Shown here piece after piece: positions 13,548-22,044 of a stretch of DNA of 22,890 nt (within the stretch, counting starts at the first letter, position 1; each line of letters opens with the position of its first letter). A program made the translations under genes and the position numbers. The stretch is taken from positions 1 through 22,890 of the forward strand of contig JAMXLG010000134.1 in assembly GCA_024281135.1 (NCBI GenBank), read 5' to 3'. Source of the DNA: Vulcanimicrobiia bacterium. Lineage in GTDB: Bacteria; Eremiobacterota; Eremiobacteria; Baltobacterales; Baltobacteraceae. Below the pieces are notes generated by a model. It ran no database searches. It was given only the letters and a program-made list of their open reading frames with translations, and was not told where the DNA came from.

Positions 13548-15233
13548 TTAGTAGGTTCTTACCTGCGGCGAGAACTTGGTGATTGTCACTTTACGTGAGT
13601 AGTCGAGGCGCGGCGACCCGTCCGCGTCACGGAACGCGAGCGTGTGCACCATCCACTTGTCGTCGTCACGCTCAGGAAAATCGGTACGCGATTGCGCGCC
13701 GCGCGATTCGGTCCGGTGCAGAGCTCCCTTCGCGAGTGCGTAGGCCGCGTCGATCAGGAAGTCCGTTTCGAACGTGTTGACGAGATCGGTGTTGAACGTG
13801 GAGGACTTATCCATCACGTAGCAGTTCGCATCGAACTCTTTGCGGACGCGATCCAACTCGGCCACTGCTTCCTTCAGGCCCGCTTCATCACGGAAGATGA
13901 ACGTGTTTTTACTCATCGTCTCGTTCATCGCGTGGCGAAGTCTCGGCGCGCGCGTGCCCTCGTTGCGCGAGAGCAACGCATTGACGCGATCTTGTTCTTG
14001 CTTGAGCGTGCGCTCTGACGGACGAACGTTTCCAACTTGTTTGATGTAGTCGACCGCATGCGATGCAGCGCGTGCACCAAAGACGATCGTTTCGAGCAGC
14101 GAGTTGCCACCGAGGCGGTTCGCACCGTGAACGCTGACGCAGGCGCACTCGCCCGCCGCATACACACCGGGAACGCGGGTCGCTCCCCACTTGTCGGTTT
14201 CGATGCCGCCCATTGTGTAATGCGCGCCCGGAAGAATCGGAATCGGTTCGAGCACGGCGTCTTTACCGGTGGCGTCGAGCGCAAGTTCGCGAATCTGCGG
14301 CAGACGTTCGAGAATCTTTTCGCGGCCGAGATGGCGCAGGTCGAGCAGCACGCAGCCGTCGACGCCTCGGCCTTCGAGAATCTCCGTCCATTCCGCACGC
14401 GAGACCACGTCGCGTGATGCAAGTTCGCCTTTGTTCGGCGCGTACTTGAACATAAAGCGCTCACCGTTGGCGTTGAGCAGGTATCCGCCTTCGCCGCGCG
14501 CGCCTTCGGTCATCAGGACGCCGTTTTCTTTGAGCGTCGTCGGGTGGAACTGCATGAACTCCATGTCCATAAGCGGGATGCCCGCTTTATAGGCGATGCC
14601 CATGCCGTCCGCGGTCGACGCGTAACCGTTGGTCGTTTTGAGGTACATGCGTCCAGCGCCGCCCGTCGCGAAGATCGTGGCCTTCGCCGTGATCAGCTCC
14701 AACTGGCCGTTGCGCATGTTGTAGGCGACAACACCGGTCCCGATGCCGTCTTCGATCGCGAGTGCCGTGCAGAAGTACTCTTCATACACCTTGACCCCGA
14801 AGCGTTCGAGCTGCTCCCAGAGCGTGTGGAGAATGACGAGGCCCGTGACGTCCGCCGAGTAGCAGGTGCGGGGAGCGCCGGCGCCGCCGAAGGGGCGCTG
14901 GGCGATACGGCCGTCAGGCATGCGGGAGAAGATGCAACCGCGGTGCTCGAGCCAGATGATCTGCTTCGGCGCGTCTTCGCACATAGCTTCCGACGCGTCT
15001 TGGTCTGCCAGATAATCCGAGCCCTTAACCGTGTCGAACGTATGCGCTTCCGGCGAGTCCTCTTCGCGGTTGCCGAGCGCTGCGTTGATACCGCCCTGCG
15101 CCGCACCCGAATGGCTGCGAACCGGATGCATTTTTGAGACGATGGCCACGTCGGCTCCGCGCTCCGCGGCTTCCACCGCGGCGCGCATGCCGGCGAGACC
15201 GCCGCCAATGACGACTACGTCGTGTTTGATCAC
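13548..15233 (-). CDS. sdhA: Succinate dehydrogenase flavoprotein subunit
   Basis: This 561-residue flavoprotein oxidises succinate to fumarate, or the reverse. It has the FAD loop [10 protein letters not shown] (6-15) and [11 protein letters not shown] (38-48), whose His41 is the expected covalent FAD attachment site. The catalytic region follows: [30 protein letters not shown] with the proton-shuttle Arg, and [10 protein letters not shown]. Near the C-terminal third lies the FAD-contact [13 protein letters not shown]. The start is GTG at 15233, with AAAGG about seven bases upstream. It leads the sdhA-sdhB-sdhE operon. Upstream on the minus strand TATAAA (15270-15265) may be a -10 box, followed by a perfect palindrome in the leader. 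Confidence 0.95.
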   Translation of the reverse strand: MIKHDVVVIGGGLAGMRAAVEAAERGADVAIVSKMHPVRSHSGAAQGGINAALGNREEDSPEAHTFDTVKGSDYLADQDASEAMCEDAPKQIIWLEHRGCIFSRMPDGRIAQRPFGGAGAPRTCYSADVTGLVILHTLWEQLERFGVKVYEEYFCTALAIEDGIGTGVVAYNMRNGQLELITAKATIFATGGAGRMYLKTTNGYASTADGMGIAYKAGIPLMDMEFMQFHPTTLKENGVLMTEGARGEGGYLLNANGERFMFKYAPNKGELASRDVVSRAEWTEILEGRGVDGCVLLDLRHLGREKILERLPQIRELALDATGKDAVLEPIPILPGAHYTMGGIETDKWGATRVPGVYAAGECACVSVHGANRLGGNSLLETIVFGARAASHAVDYIKQVGNVRPSERTLKQEQDRVNALLSRNEGTRAPRLRHAMNETMSKNTFIFRDEAGLKEAVAELDRVRKEFDANCYVMDKSSTFNTDLVNTFETDFLIDAAYALAKGALHRTESRGAQSRTDFPERDDDKWMVHTLAFRDADGSPRLDYSRKVTITKFSPQVRTY

Positions 15234-15246
15234 GTTGGCCTTTCCG

Positions 15247-15260
15247 GATAAAACTTTATC
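15247..15260. promoter_or_regulatory. Palindrome in the sdhA leader, possible operator
   Basis: GATAAA (15247-15252) and TTTATC (15255-15260) form a perfect 14-base palindrome around AC. It lies between a possible -10 box (TATAAA, minus strand 15270-15265) and the sdhA start at 15233. The placement suits a repressor site for the sdh operon; no matching -35 box is evident. Confidence 0.4.
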
Positions 15261-15317
15261 TCTCTTTATACTATCCGGCTGGGCGACGAGCCGACGACTG
15301 TTGTCAGGATTTCGACT

Positions 15318-16457
15318 TTAAGCGGTGGCGTTTTCGGAGGCAGGTTTGTCCTCGTCTTTGCCCGATCGCGCAAAGAAGCGGAATTGGTTTTTGCCGGCCT
15401 GTTTGGCTTGATACAGCGCTTCGTCGGCCGAGAAGAAGAGCGTCTGTCCGTCGATTCCGTCGTTCGGGAACATCGACACGCCGATCGAGCTCGCGAGACC
15501 GTTGCGACGAAGCGCTGCCATGATGCGCTCGACACCGCGTTCGGTTTGGTCGCGATCGCTCTGCGCCATGATCAAAACGAACTCGTCGCCCGCATAGCGC
15601 GCGAGGATGTCGCCTTTACGGGCGTTTCTCTTGAGCACTTGCGCGAATCGTTTGAGCGCGAGGTCGCCTAAGCTGTGACCACCGGAGTCGTTTATTTTTT
15701 TGAGATCGTCGAGGTCGAGAATGACGAACGCGAACGGCGTGTCGTAACGCTCGGATGTGTGCAACTCGCGTTCGAGCATTTCGTTGAGCGCGCGCCGATT
15801 CGGGATACCGGTAAGGCTGTCCGTATTCGCAAGGCGCTGCGTCTCATCGAGCAAACGGCGCGCTTCTTCGTAAAGGCGGGCGTTTTCAACGGCGATCGCG
15901 GCTTGAGACGCAAAGTCCAGGAGCATGCGAAGCTGATTTTCAGTGATTTCGTCGGCCGGCGGTTCGTCGGCATAGAGCATGCCGCGGACCACATCGCGCG
16001 CGATGAGCGGCGCGATGCAGTACGAACCACTCGTGTCTTCGAGCGGGGAATCCGGGTCGCCGGCGCTTCCATAGGCAAGCTGGAGATCGCCGTGCGCAAC
16101 ATCTACCAGCGTGGAACTCTGGCGATACTCGCGCGGATCGAGCGCGTGGTTGACGGTCCCCTCGCTATCGCACTCGAGGCGGCGGATGATGGTGCCCCCC
16201 TCGATGACGTCGAAGAGAACGACGCGTTTGAACTTCAGCGCTTCGACGACGCCACGGAGTACCATCGAAAGAATGTCGTTGATCTCGAGCGTCGAGTTAA
16301 TGGTGGAGAAAACTTGTTGGAGAACGAAGAGTTCAGCGTTCTGTTGGGCGTACTCGTCCCGCTCGGCCTCCAAAATGGCAATACGTCCCTTGAGCCGCTC
16401 GATCTCTTCTAAGAGTTCGGCGGCGTCATGCGGGCCGGCGGACAGGTTCGTGCCCAT
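15318..16457 (-). CDS. GAF-GGDEF diguanylate cyclase
   Basis: The 379-residue protein has a coiled-coil N-terminus (12-45), a GAF sensor domain (about 55-195) and a C-terminal GGDEF domain (about 210-368). The GGDEF domain shows DSLTGIPNRR (213-222), ILDLDDLKKIND (246-257) and the active-site loop AGDEF (289-293). The first Gly is Ala, a common variant that does not by itself abolish activity. RKGD (280-283) sits five residues before the loop, an intact RxxD inhibitory site for c-di-GMP feedback. No membrane segment is visible, so sensing is cytoplasmic through GAF. It is divergent from dnaE across 52 bases and is not closely joined to sdhA. The ATG start lacks a clear ribosome site. Confidence 0.93.
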   Translation of the reverse strand: MGTNLSAGPHDAAELLEEIERLKGRIAILEAERDEYAQQNAELFVLQQVFSTINSTLEINDILSMVLRGVVEALKFKRVVLFDVIEGGTIIRRLECDSEGTVNHALDPREYRQSSTLVDVAHGDLQLAYGSAGDPDSPLEDTSGSYCIAPLIARDVVRGMLYADEPPADEITENQLRMLLDFASQAAIAVENARLYEEARRLLDETQRLANTDSLTGIPNRRALNEMLERELHTSERYDTPFAFVILDLDDLKKINDSGGHSLGDLALKRFAQVLKRNARKGDILARYAGDEFVLIMAQSDRDQTERGVERIMAALRRNGLASSIGVSMFPNDGIDGQTLFFSADEALYQAKQAGKNQFRFFARSGKDEDKPASENATA

Positions 16458-16509
16458 CGTTTAAGGTAACGTCTAGCTGCTTTGTTTTCTTTAGGCCGGG
16501 CATCGTAGG

Positions 16510-19500
16510 TTGTCGCAATTCGTTCATCTCCACGTCCACTCCGAATACTCGCTTCTGGACGGCGCTTGCCGTGTCGACCGCCTCGTCCGCAGGACTGCTG
16601 AAGACGGGGCGCCGGCCGTTGCCCTTACCGACCATGGCGTCATGTATGGCGCGATGGAGTTCTATTACGCAGCCCGCGACGTCCGGCTGACGCCGATTAT
16701 CGGCTGTGAAGCATATATTGCCCCGCGCGGGCGTTTTGATCGCACGGTCCGCGATGAGGCTCACGTCACGCTGCTGGCGGCCGACCTGATCGGCTACCGA
16801 AACTTAACAGCGCTGATCTCGAAAGGCTTCCTCGAGGGCTACTATTACAAGCCCCGCATCGACCTGGATCTCCTCGAGAAACACAACGACGGGCTGATTG
16901 TTTTATCAGGCTGCATGTCCGGGATGGTGGCTGCGCCACTACTGAAAAACGATTACGAGACCTCGGTCAAGAACGCCAAAACGTACGTCGACATTTTCGG
17001 CGATCGCTTTTACATCGAAGTCATGCGACACGGGATGCCCGAGGAAGACGTCATCAACGATGGGCTCGTGAAGGTTGCCCGTCAGTTAAACGTGCCGATC
17101 GTCGCCACCAATGACTCGCACTACCTGGAACAGCGCGACGCGCCTGCGCACGACGTTCTGCTTTGCATCGGTACCGGGAAAACCGTCTCGGATACGAGCC
17201 GAATGAAGTTCTATTCCGACCAGTTCTACGTGAAGTCGGCGGAAGAGATGTACGAGACGTGGCGCGATCTTCCCGAGGCGTGCGAGAACACGGTCAAAAT
17301 CGCTGAACGCATCGACATCAAGATTCCCGAGAAGATCCATCATCTTCCCGCGTATCCCGTTCCGCAACCCGAGAATGCGGCTGAAGAAAAGACACCGGAG
17401 CAATTCTTGCGCGAGTTGTGTGAAGCGGGACTGATCGAACGCTACGGCGAGGAGCGCGCTGCGAACGATATCGCGCTTCGCGAACGGCTCGACTACGAGC
17501 TCAACATCATCAACACGATGGGTTTTGCCGCGTACTTTCTCATCGTGTGGGATTTCATCAAGTACGCGCGCGATAACGAAATTCCGGTGGGACCGGGGCG
17601 GGGCTCTGCCGTTGGTTCCGTCGTTTCGTACTGTCTGCACATCACCGATCTCGATCCGCTGAAGTTCAGCCTGTTCTTCGAGCGCTTCCTAAATCCCGAT
17701 CGCATCTCGATGCCCGATATCGATACGGACTTCTGTGTCGACCGCCGCGACGAAGTGATCAAGTACGTTACCGAAAAGTACGGCAGCGAACGCGTAGCGC
17801 AGATCGTCACGTTCGGTACGATGGCCGCGCGCGCCGCGGTTCGCGACGCCGGACGCGCGCTCGGCGTGCCACTTCCCGATGTCGATAAAATCGCAAAGAT
17901 GATTCCCTCCGGCCCCGGCGGATTGTCGATCGAACAAGCGCTCGAGCAAATTCCGGATCTCAAGCTTGCGTATTCGAGCAATCCGATGACTCGCAAGTTG
18001 CTAGATACAGCGAAAGACATCGAAGGGCTCGCGCGCAACGCCGGTACGCACGCTGCGGGCGTTGTGATTTCGGCGGGACCACTGGTTGACTACGCGCCGC
18101 TCGTGAAATTCAACGACGGCGGCGTCAACACACAGTTCGACATGGTTTGGGTCGAGAAGATCGGTTTGCTCAAGATGGACTTCTTGGGCTTGCGCAACTT
18201 GACGGTCATGAACGACGCGGTCAAGGAAATTCGCCGCACGACCGATCCGGATTTCGACGTGGCAAAGATTCCGGACAACGATCAGCGCACGTTCGATATG
18301 CTGAGCCGCGGTGAGACGATGGGCGCGTTCCAACTCGAGTCCGACGGTATGAAACGCGTCTGCTTGGAATTGAAACCTTCGCGCTTCGAAGACATCATCG
18401 CGCTTGTTGCACTGTACCGTCCCGGACCGATGGACTGGATTCCGGAGTACATCAGCAACAAACATGGGCGTACAAAACCGAAGTACTTGCATCCGAAACT
18501 CGAGCCGATTCTCACCGAAACATACGGTATCGCGGTGTATCAAGAGCAAGTCATGCAAATGGCGCGCGATATTTCCGGCTTTACCATGGGTCAAGCGGAC
18601 GAACTCCGCAAGGTCATGGGAAAGAAGCAGAAGGATAAAATTCCGGTTTATCGCGAGAAGTTTATCGAAGGTGCGAAGGCAACGTCGGATATCGACCGCG
18701 ACCTTGCGGAACAAATCTTCGCCTTCATCGAGCCGTTTGCGGGATATGGATTCAACAAGGCGCACGCAGCAGCGTACGGCTGGATCGCCTATCAGACCGC
18801 TTTCCTCAAGGCAAACCATCCGCTGCCGTATCTGACGGCGTTAATGACGTCGGTAAAAGATAAGACCGATAAGCTTGTCGAGTACATCGATGACGCGAAG
18901 AAGATTGGGATCGATGTTCTCCCACCCGATATTAACGACTCGCTCGTGGACTTTGCGGTCGTCGGCGATCGTATTCGCTTCGGACTTGCGGCGATCAAGG
19001 GTGTTGGCGAAGGCGCCGTACAAAGCATCATCGACTCGCGCGAACGCGACGGCAAGTTCACGGATCTCTTCGACCTGGCGAAACGGGTCGACGGAAAACA
19101 AGTCAACCGGCGCGTGTTCGAAGCGTTGATCAAGTGCGGCGCGCTCGACACACTACCCGGCAATCGCGCGCAGAAGATTGCTGCGCTCGACGTCGCGATC
19201 GATCTTGCCGCGCATGCGACGCGCGAACAAGAGATGGGGCAATTCTCGCTTTTCGGCGATCTCACCGAGCACGCGCCGGCGCTCGTTCCGACCTTGCCAA
19301 ACGTTCCGCCGCCGAATACACGCGAGATGCTCGCGTGGGAAAAAGAAACGCTCGGCATTTTCGTTTCGGGCCATCCGCTCTCCGACGTGCAAGAGATTCT
19401 GGTTCGTCAGGGCGCGACGTTGATCAAAGATCTTCGCAACGTAGAAGATGAAGCGGCGGTCACGATCGCGGGTATGGTCACGAGCGTGCGGCGCACGTTG

Positions 19501-19977
19501 ACGAAGGCCGGACAGCAGATTCTCATCGCGTCGCTTGAAGATACCACCGGAAGTTCCGACGTCGTGGTCTTTGCGAAGCTGTATCCGATGGTGCAGCAGT
19601 ACTTCATCGACGACGCAATTCTCGTCGTCAAAGGCCGTCTGCGGTTACGCGAGCGTCCGGGTTCGGCGCCGGGAGAAGAGCCACCGATCGAATTGTCCGT
19701 TAGCGCGAATGACGTTGCGCCGTTCGAGCCGCCGAAGAGCAACGGCGTGCTGCATGTGCCGCCGGTTGCCGGTTGGCACGTCGACGTGCAGTCGCGCGAT
19801 CAGATCGACCGGCTCGCCGTGCTGGTCGAAGAGTGGCCCGGCGACGTTCCGCTCGTCCTTCACTCACGCGGCAAGAGCCAGAAACTCTCGCGCACCGTTG
19901 CGCCGGACTACCGACTACGCAGCGAGCTCGAGCGAATCTTCGGTTCCGGAAACGTGCGAGAGGCACTCGATGCTTAG
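16510..19977 (+). CDS. dnaE: DNA polymerase III alpha subunit
   Basis: The 1155-residue replicative polymerase has all expected domains. The N-terminal PHP domain shows HLHVHSEYSLLDG (6-18) and LTDHGVMYG (39-47). The palm follows with GPGRGSAVGS, MPDIDTDF (401-408; catalytic Asp403 and Asp405) and MDFLGLRNL (third Asp557). The finger region has LYRPGPMDWIPEYI and the FAGYGFNKAHAAAYG block. Helix-hairpin-helix and OB-fold regions follow, the latter with VTIAGMVTSVRRTLTKAGQ. The start is TTG at 16510, giving SQFVHLHVH, where the family normally begins; the ribosome site is weak. The TTG start and weak site could keep its synthesis low. The last eight bases overlap the HisD-like gene. Confidence 0.97.
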   Translation: MSQFVHLHVHSEYSLLDGACRVDRLVRRTAEDGAPAVALTDHGVMYGAMEFYYAARDVRLTPIIGCEAYIAPRGRFDRTVRDEAHVTLLAADLIGYRNLTALISKGFLEGYYYKPRIDLDLLEKHNDGLIVLSGCMSGMVAAPLLKNDYETSVKNAKTYVDIFGDRFYIEVMRHGMPEEDVINDGLVKVARQLNVPIVATNDSHYLEQRDAPAHDVLLCIGTGKTVSDTSRMKFYSDQFYVKSAEEMYETWRDLPEACENTVKIAERIDIKIPEKIHHLPAYPVPQPENAAEEKTPEQFLRELCEAGLIERYGEERAANDIALRERLDYELNIINTMGFAAYFLIVWDFIKYARDNEIPVGPGRGSAVGSVVSYCLHITDLDPLKFSLFFERFLNPDRISMPDIDTDFCVDRRDEVIKYVTEKYGSERVAQIVTFGTMAARAAVRDAGRALGVPLPDVDKIAKMIPSGPGGLSIEQALEQIPDLKLAYSSNPMTRKLLDTAKDIEGLARNAGTHAAGVVISAGPLVDYAPLVKFNDGGVNTQFDMVWVEKIGLLKMDFLGLRNLTVMNDAVKEIRRTTDPDFDVAKIPDNDQRTFDMLSRGETMGAFQLESDGMKRVCLELKPSRFEDIIALVALYRPGPMDWIPEYISNKHGRTKPKYLHPKLEPILTETYGIAVYQEQVMQMARDISGFTMGQADELRKVMGKKQKDKIPVYREKFIEGAKATSDIDRDLAEQIFAFIEPFAGYGFNKAHAAAYGWIAYQTAFLKANHPLPYLTALMTSVKDKTDKLVEYIDDAKKIGIDVLPPDINDSLVDFAVVGDRIRFGLAAIKGVGEGAVQSIIDSRERDGKFTDLFDLAKRVDGKQVNRRVFEALIKCGALDTLPGNRAQKIAALDVAIDLAAHATREQEMGQFSLFGDLTEHAPALVPTLPNVPPPNTREMLAWEKETLGIFVSGHPLSDVQEILVRQGATLIKDLRNVEDEAAVTIAGMVTSVRRTLTKAGQQILIASLEDTTGSSDVVVFAKLYPMVQQYFIDDAILVVKGRLRLRERPGSAPGEEPPIELSVSANDVAPFEPPKSNGVLHVPPVAGWHVDVQSRDQIDRLAVLVEEWPGDVPLVLHSRGKSQKLSRTVAPDYRLRSELERIFGSGNVREALDA

Positions 19978-21253
19978 CGTGATCTCCGCGAGCGACCGGC
20001 ACAAGCTTGCAGGGATTCACCGCTTGGGATGGCGTCCGTCCGCCGAGTTGACGAAATCAGTCGTGGCGATTCTCGAAGACGTGCGTCTGCGTGGCGACAC
20101 CGCTGTGGTCGAATACATGCGTTCGATCTGCGACGGCCACTACGATCTTTCGAAGTTGCGCGTCGCGATTCCGATGTCCGATCAATCGCGCAATCTGGTC
20201 CCGCCTGAGATCGGCGACGCCTTGCGCCTGGCGAAAGAACGGATCGCGAAAGTTCACGAGCGGCAACGTCATGCAGACTCGAGCTACGTCGACGAAGACG
20301 GCACGCGCTACGGCATGCGGTACCGCCCGTTGGATTCCGTCGGCATTTACGTTCGCGGCGGCTCGAATGCATCATCGGTTCTCATGACGGCAATTCCCGC
20401 AAAAATAGCGGGTGTTTCTCGCGTGGTCGTGCTCGCGCATCCGGACTCAACCGGCGCGATTCATCCCTCGGTGATATTCGCCGCAAGTCTCTGCGACGTC
20501 GACGAACTCTACGCGGTTGGTGGCGCACACGCAATTGCTGCTGCGGCTTACGGAACGCAATCGGTCATGCCCGTCGACAAGATCGTCGGAAGTGGACCGC
20601 CGGCCGTCACCGAAGCAAAGCGTCAAGTCTTCGGGATGTGCGGAATCGATGGACTCTCCGGGCCACCCGAAGTCCTCGTCATTGCCGATGACGGGGCGAA
20701 CACGGAACTCGTCACTGGTGAATTGCTTTCGCAGGCGGAACGCGACCGCTCCGCGCGCATCGCCGTTGTTTCCGAATCGCGGCCACTGCTCGATGCGGTC
20801 GCGCAATTGCTTGATACGCTCGAGGTACGAACCCTGCCGCGAGGCGACGTCATTGAAGAAGTCGTGACTGAATCGTGCTACTTGATCCACGCCGAAAATC
20901 GAAACGAACTTTTTGATGCGGCCAATGGGTTTGCTCCCGAACGCGTTGCGCTGCACGTCCGCGACGCGGAGCCGTATCTTGCGAGACTGCGTCAAGTCGG
21001 CGCCGTCTTTGTCGGTGACATGACGCCGATTGCGATGGGCGATTATCTTTCGGGAACGAACAGCATCCAGCCCTCAGGTGGGGCTGCTCGTTTCGCGTCG
21101 GGCCTTTCGCTCGCGGATTTCATGCGCAGCTTCAGCGTCGTCGAAAATTCACGCGAGCGAATGCTGAGCGATGCGCAACCCCTCGCCGCACTCTCGGACT
21201 TCGAGGGTCTGCCTCAACACGCGCAGACCGCAAGGATGCGCAGCGGCGCATGA
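19970..21253 (+). CDS. hisD: Histidinol dehydrogenase homologue with substituted active site
   Basis: This 427-residue protein aligns along its whole length with HisD, which oxidises histidinol to histidine using NAD and Zn. It keeps SVGIYVRGG (123-131), VGGAHAIAAAAYGT (183-196), DKIVGSGP and AKRQV, LSQAERD (253-259), GDYLSGTN (357-364) and EGLPQHA (412-418). Compared with E. coli HisD from memory, Gln259, Glu326, Asp360 and His419 are kept (Gln255, Glu324, Asp358, His417). Ser237, Zn ligand His262, catalytic His327 and His367 have become Pro233, Arg258, Arg325 and Ser365. GPGN is also GSGP. True histidinol dehydrogenase activity is therefore doubtful, and a divergent paralogue with another reaction is likely. 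The ATG at 19970, with a GAGAGG site, overlaps dnaE by eight bases; a HAD gene overlaps its stop. Confidence 0.85.
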   Translation: MLSVISASDRHKLAGIHRLGWRPSAELTKSVVAILEDVRLRGDTAVVEYMRSICDGHYDLSKLRVAIPMSDQSRNLVPPEIGDALRLAKERIAKVHERQRHADSSYVDEDGTRYGMRYRPLDSVGIYVRGGSNASSVLMTAIPAKIAGVSRVVVLAHPDSTGAIHPSVIFAASLCDVDELYAVGGAHAIAAAAYGTQSVMPVDKIVGSGPPAVTEAKRQVFGMCGIDGLSGPPEVLVIADDGANTELVTGELLSQAERDRSARIAVVSESRPLLDAVAQLLDTLEVRTLPRGDVIEEVVTESCYLIHAENRNELFDAANGFAPERVALHVRDAEPYLARLRQVGAVFVGDMTPIAMGDYLSGTNSIQPSGGAARFASGLSLADFMRSFSVVENSRERMLSDAQPLAALSDFEGLPQHAQTARMRSGA

Positions 21254-22044
21254 AGCTGGTAGCTTTCGATCTCGACGGGACGCTCATCGGACGCGATCTC
21301 GTTCTTCGGCCACGCGTGCGCGAAGCGATCGAGCGAATGCGCGACGCCGGGATCGCGGGGTGTATCGTAACTGGGCGGATGTACCGCGCCTCGGTCACCT
21401 ACGCGCGAGAACTCTATTTCGATGCGCCGCTCGTGTGTTATCAAGGCGCAGCCATTATCGATCCGCAGCGTGACGCCGTTCTGCGCGACGTACCCCTCGA
21501 CGTCGAAACGGTCGGAACGATCGTCGACGTAGTCCAGCGCGACCGGATGCATCTGCAGCTCTACCGCAACGACGAATACTATTGCGAGCAGAAGAACCGG
21601 TTCTCGGATCTCTACGCGTCACTCGCGGGTGTCGAACCAGTGATCGTCCCATCGCTGCGAGAGGCCTTCGCGTATAGTCCTGCAACAAAGGCGGTGGTCA
21701 TCGATGAGGCAGAGCGCGCGGCGGCTTACGTCGAGCGCGTACGCGAACTGCTCGGGGACAAGGTGTATGCCACGCGCAGCTATCCGGAGTTTGTTGAGAT
21801 CCTCAACCCCGCAGTCGACAAAGGCGATGCGTTGCGATTCGTCGCCGGACATCTTGGCATCGACATGAAAGATGTCGCGGCGATCGGCGATTCTTGGAAT
21901 GATGCGCCGCTTCTTCGCGCAGCGGGTATACGCATCGCAATGGGATCGGCGCCGAAGGAGCTACTCGATCTCGCGGACGGCGTCGTCGGCGACGTCACCG
22001 CAGACGGCGTGGCAGAAGCCATCGATCGGTACGTCCTCGCGTGA
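21250..22044 (+). CDS. Cof-type HAD phosphatase (HAD-IIB)
   Basis: The 264-residue protein has the HAD catalytic motif FDLDGTL (Asp7 nucleophile, Asp9 acid/base), VTGR (40-43) as motif II, the motif III Lys in NPAVDKGDAL and the metal-binding GDSWND (213-218). The large alpha/beta cap inserted between motifs II and III and the overall length place it in the Cof/IIB group. These are mostly sugar-phosphate or cofactor phosphatases with broad substrate range. All catalytic residues are intact, unlike the short HAD protein at 2627. It overlaps the HisD homologue by ATGA and ftsQ by GTGA, so it is translated within the dnaE-ftsQ unit. One possible link is removal of phosphate from the HisD homologue's substrate, by analogy with histidinol-phosphate phosphatase. 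Confidence 0.88.
   Translation: MKLVAFDLDGTLIGRDLVLRPRVREAIERMRDAGIAGCIVTGRMYRASVTYARELYFDAPLVCYQGAAIIDPQRDAVLRDVPLDVETVGTIVDVVQRDRMHLQLYRNDEYYCEQKNRFSDLYASLAGVEPVIVPSLREAFAYSPATKAVVIDEAERAAAYVERVRELLGDKVYATRSYPEFVEILNPAVDKGDALRFVAGHLGIDMKDVAAIGDSWNDAPLLRAAGIRIAMGSAPKELLDLADGVVGDVTADGVAEAIDRYVLA

Noticed and set aside
15675..16412. A 245-residue plus-strand open frame opposite the diguanylate cyclase
   Set aside because: It is a shadow of a gene with well-defined GAF and GGDEF domains and has no recognisable fold of its own.
18001..18819. A 272-residue minus-strand open frame inside dnaE
   Set aside because: It is antisense to conserved polymerase motifs and has no plausible ribosome site or family.
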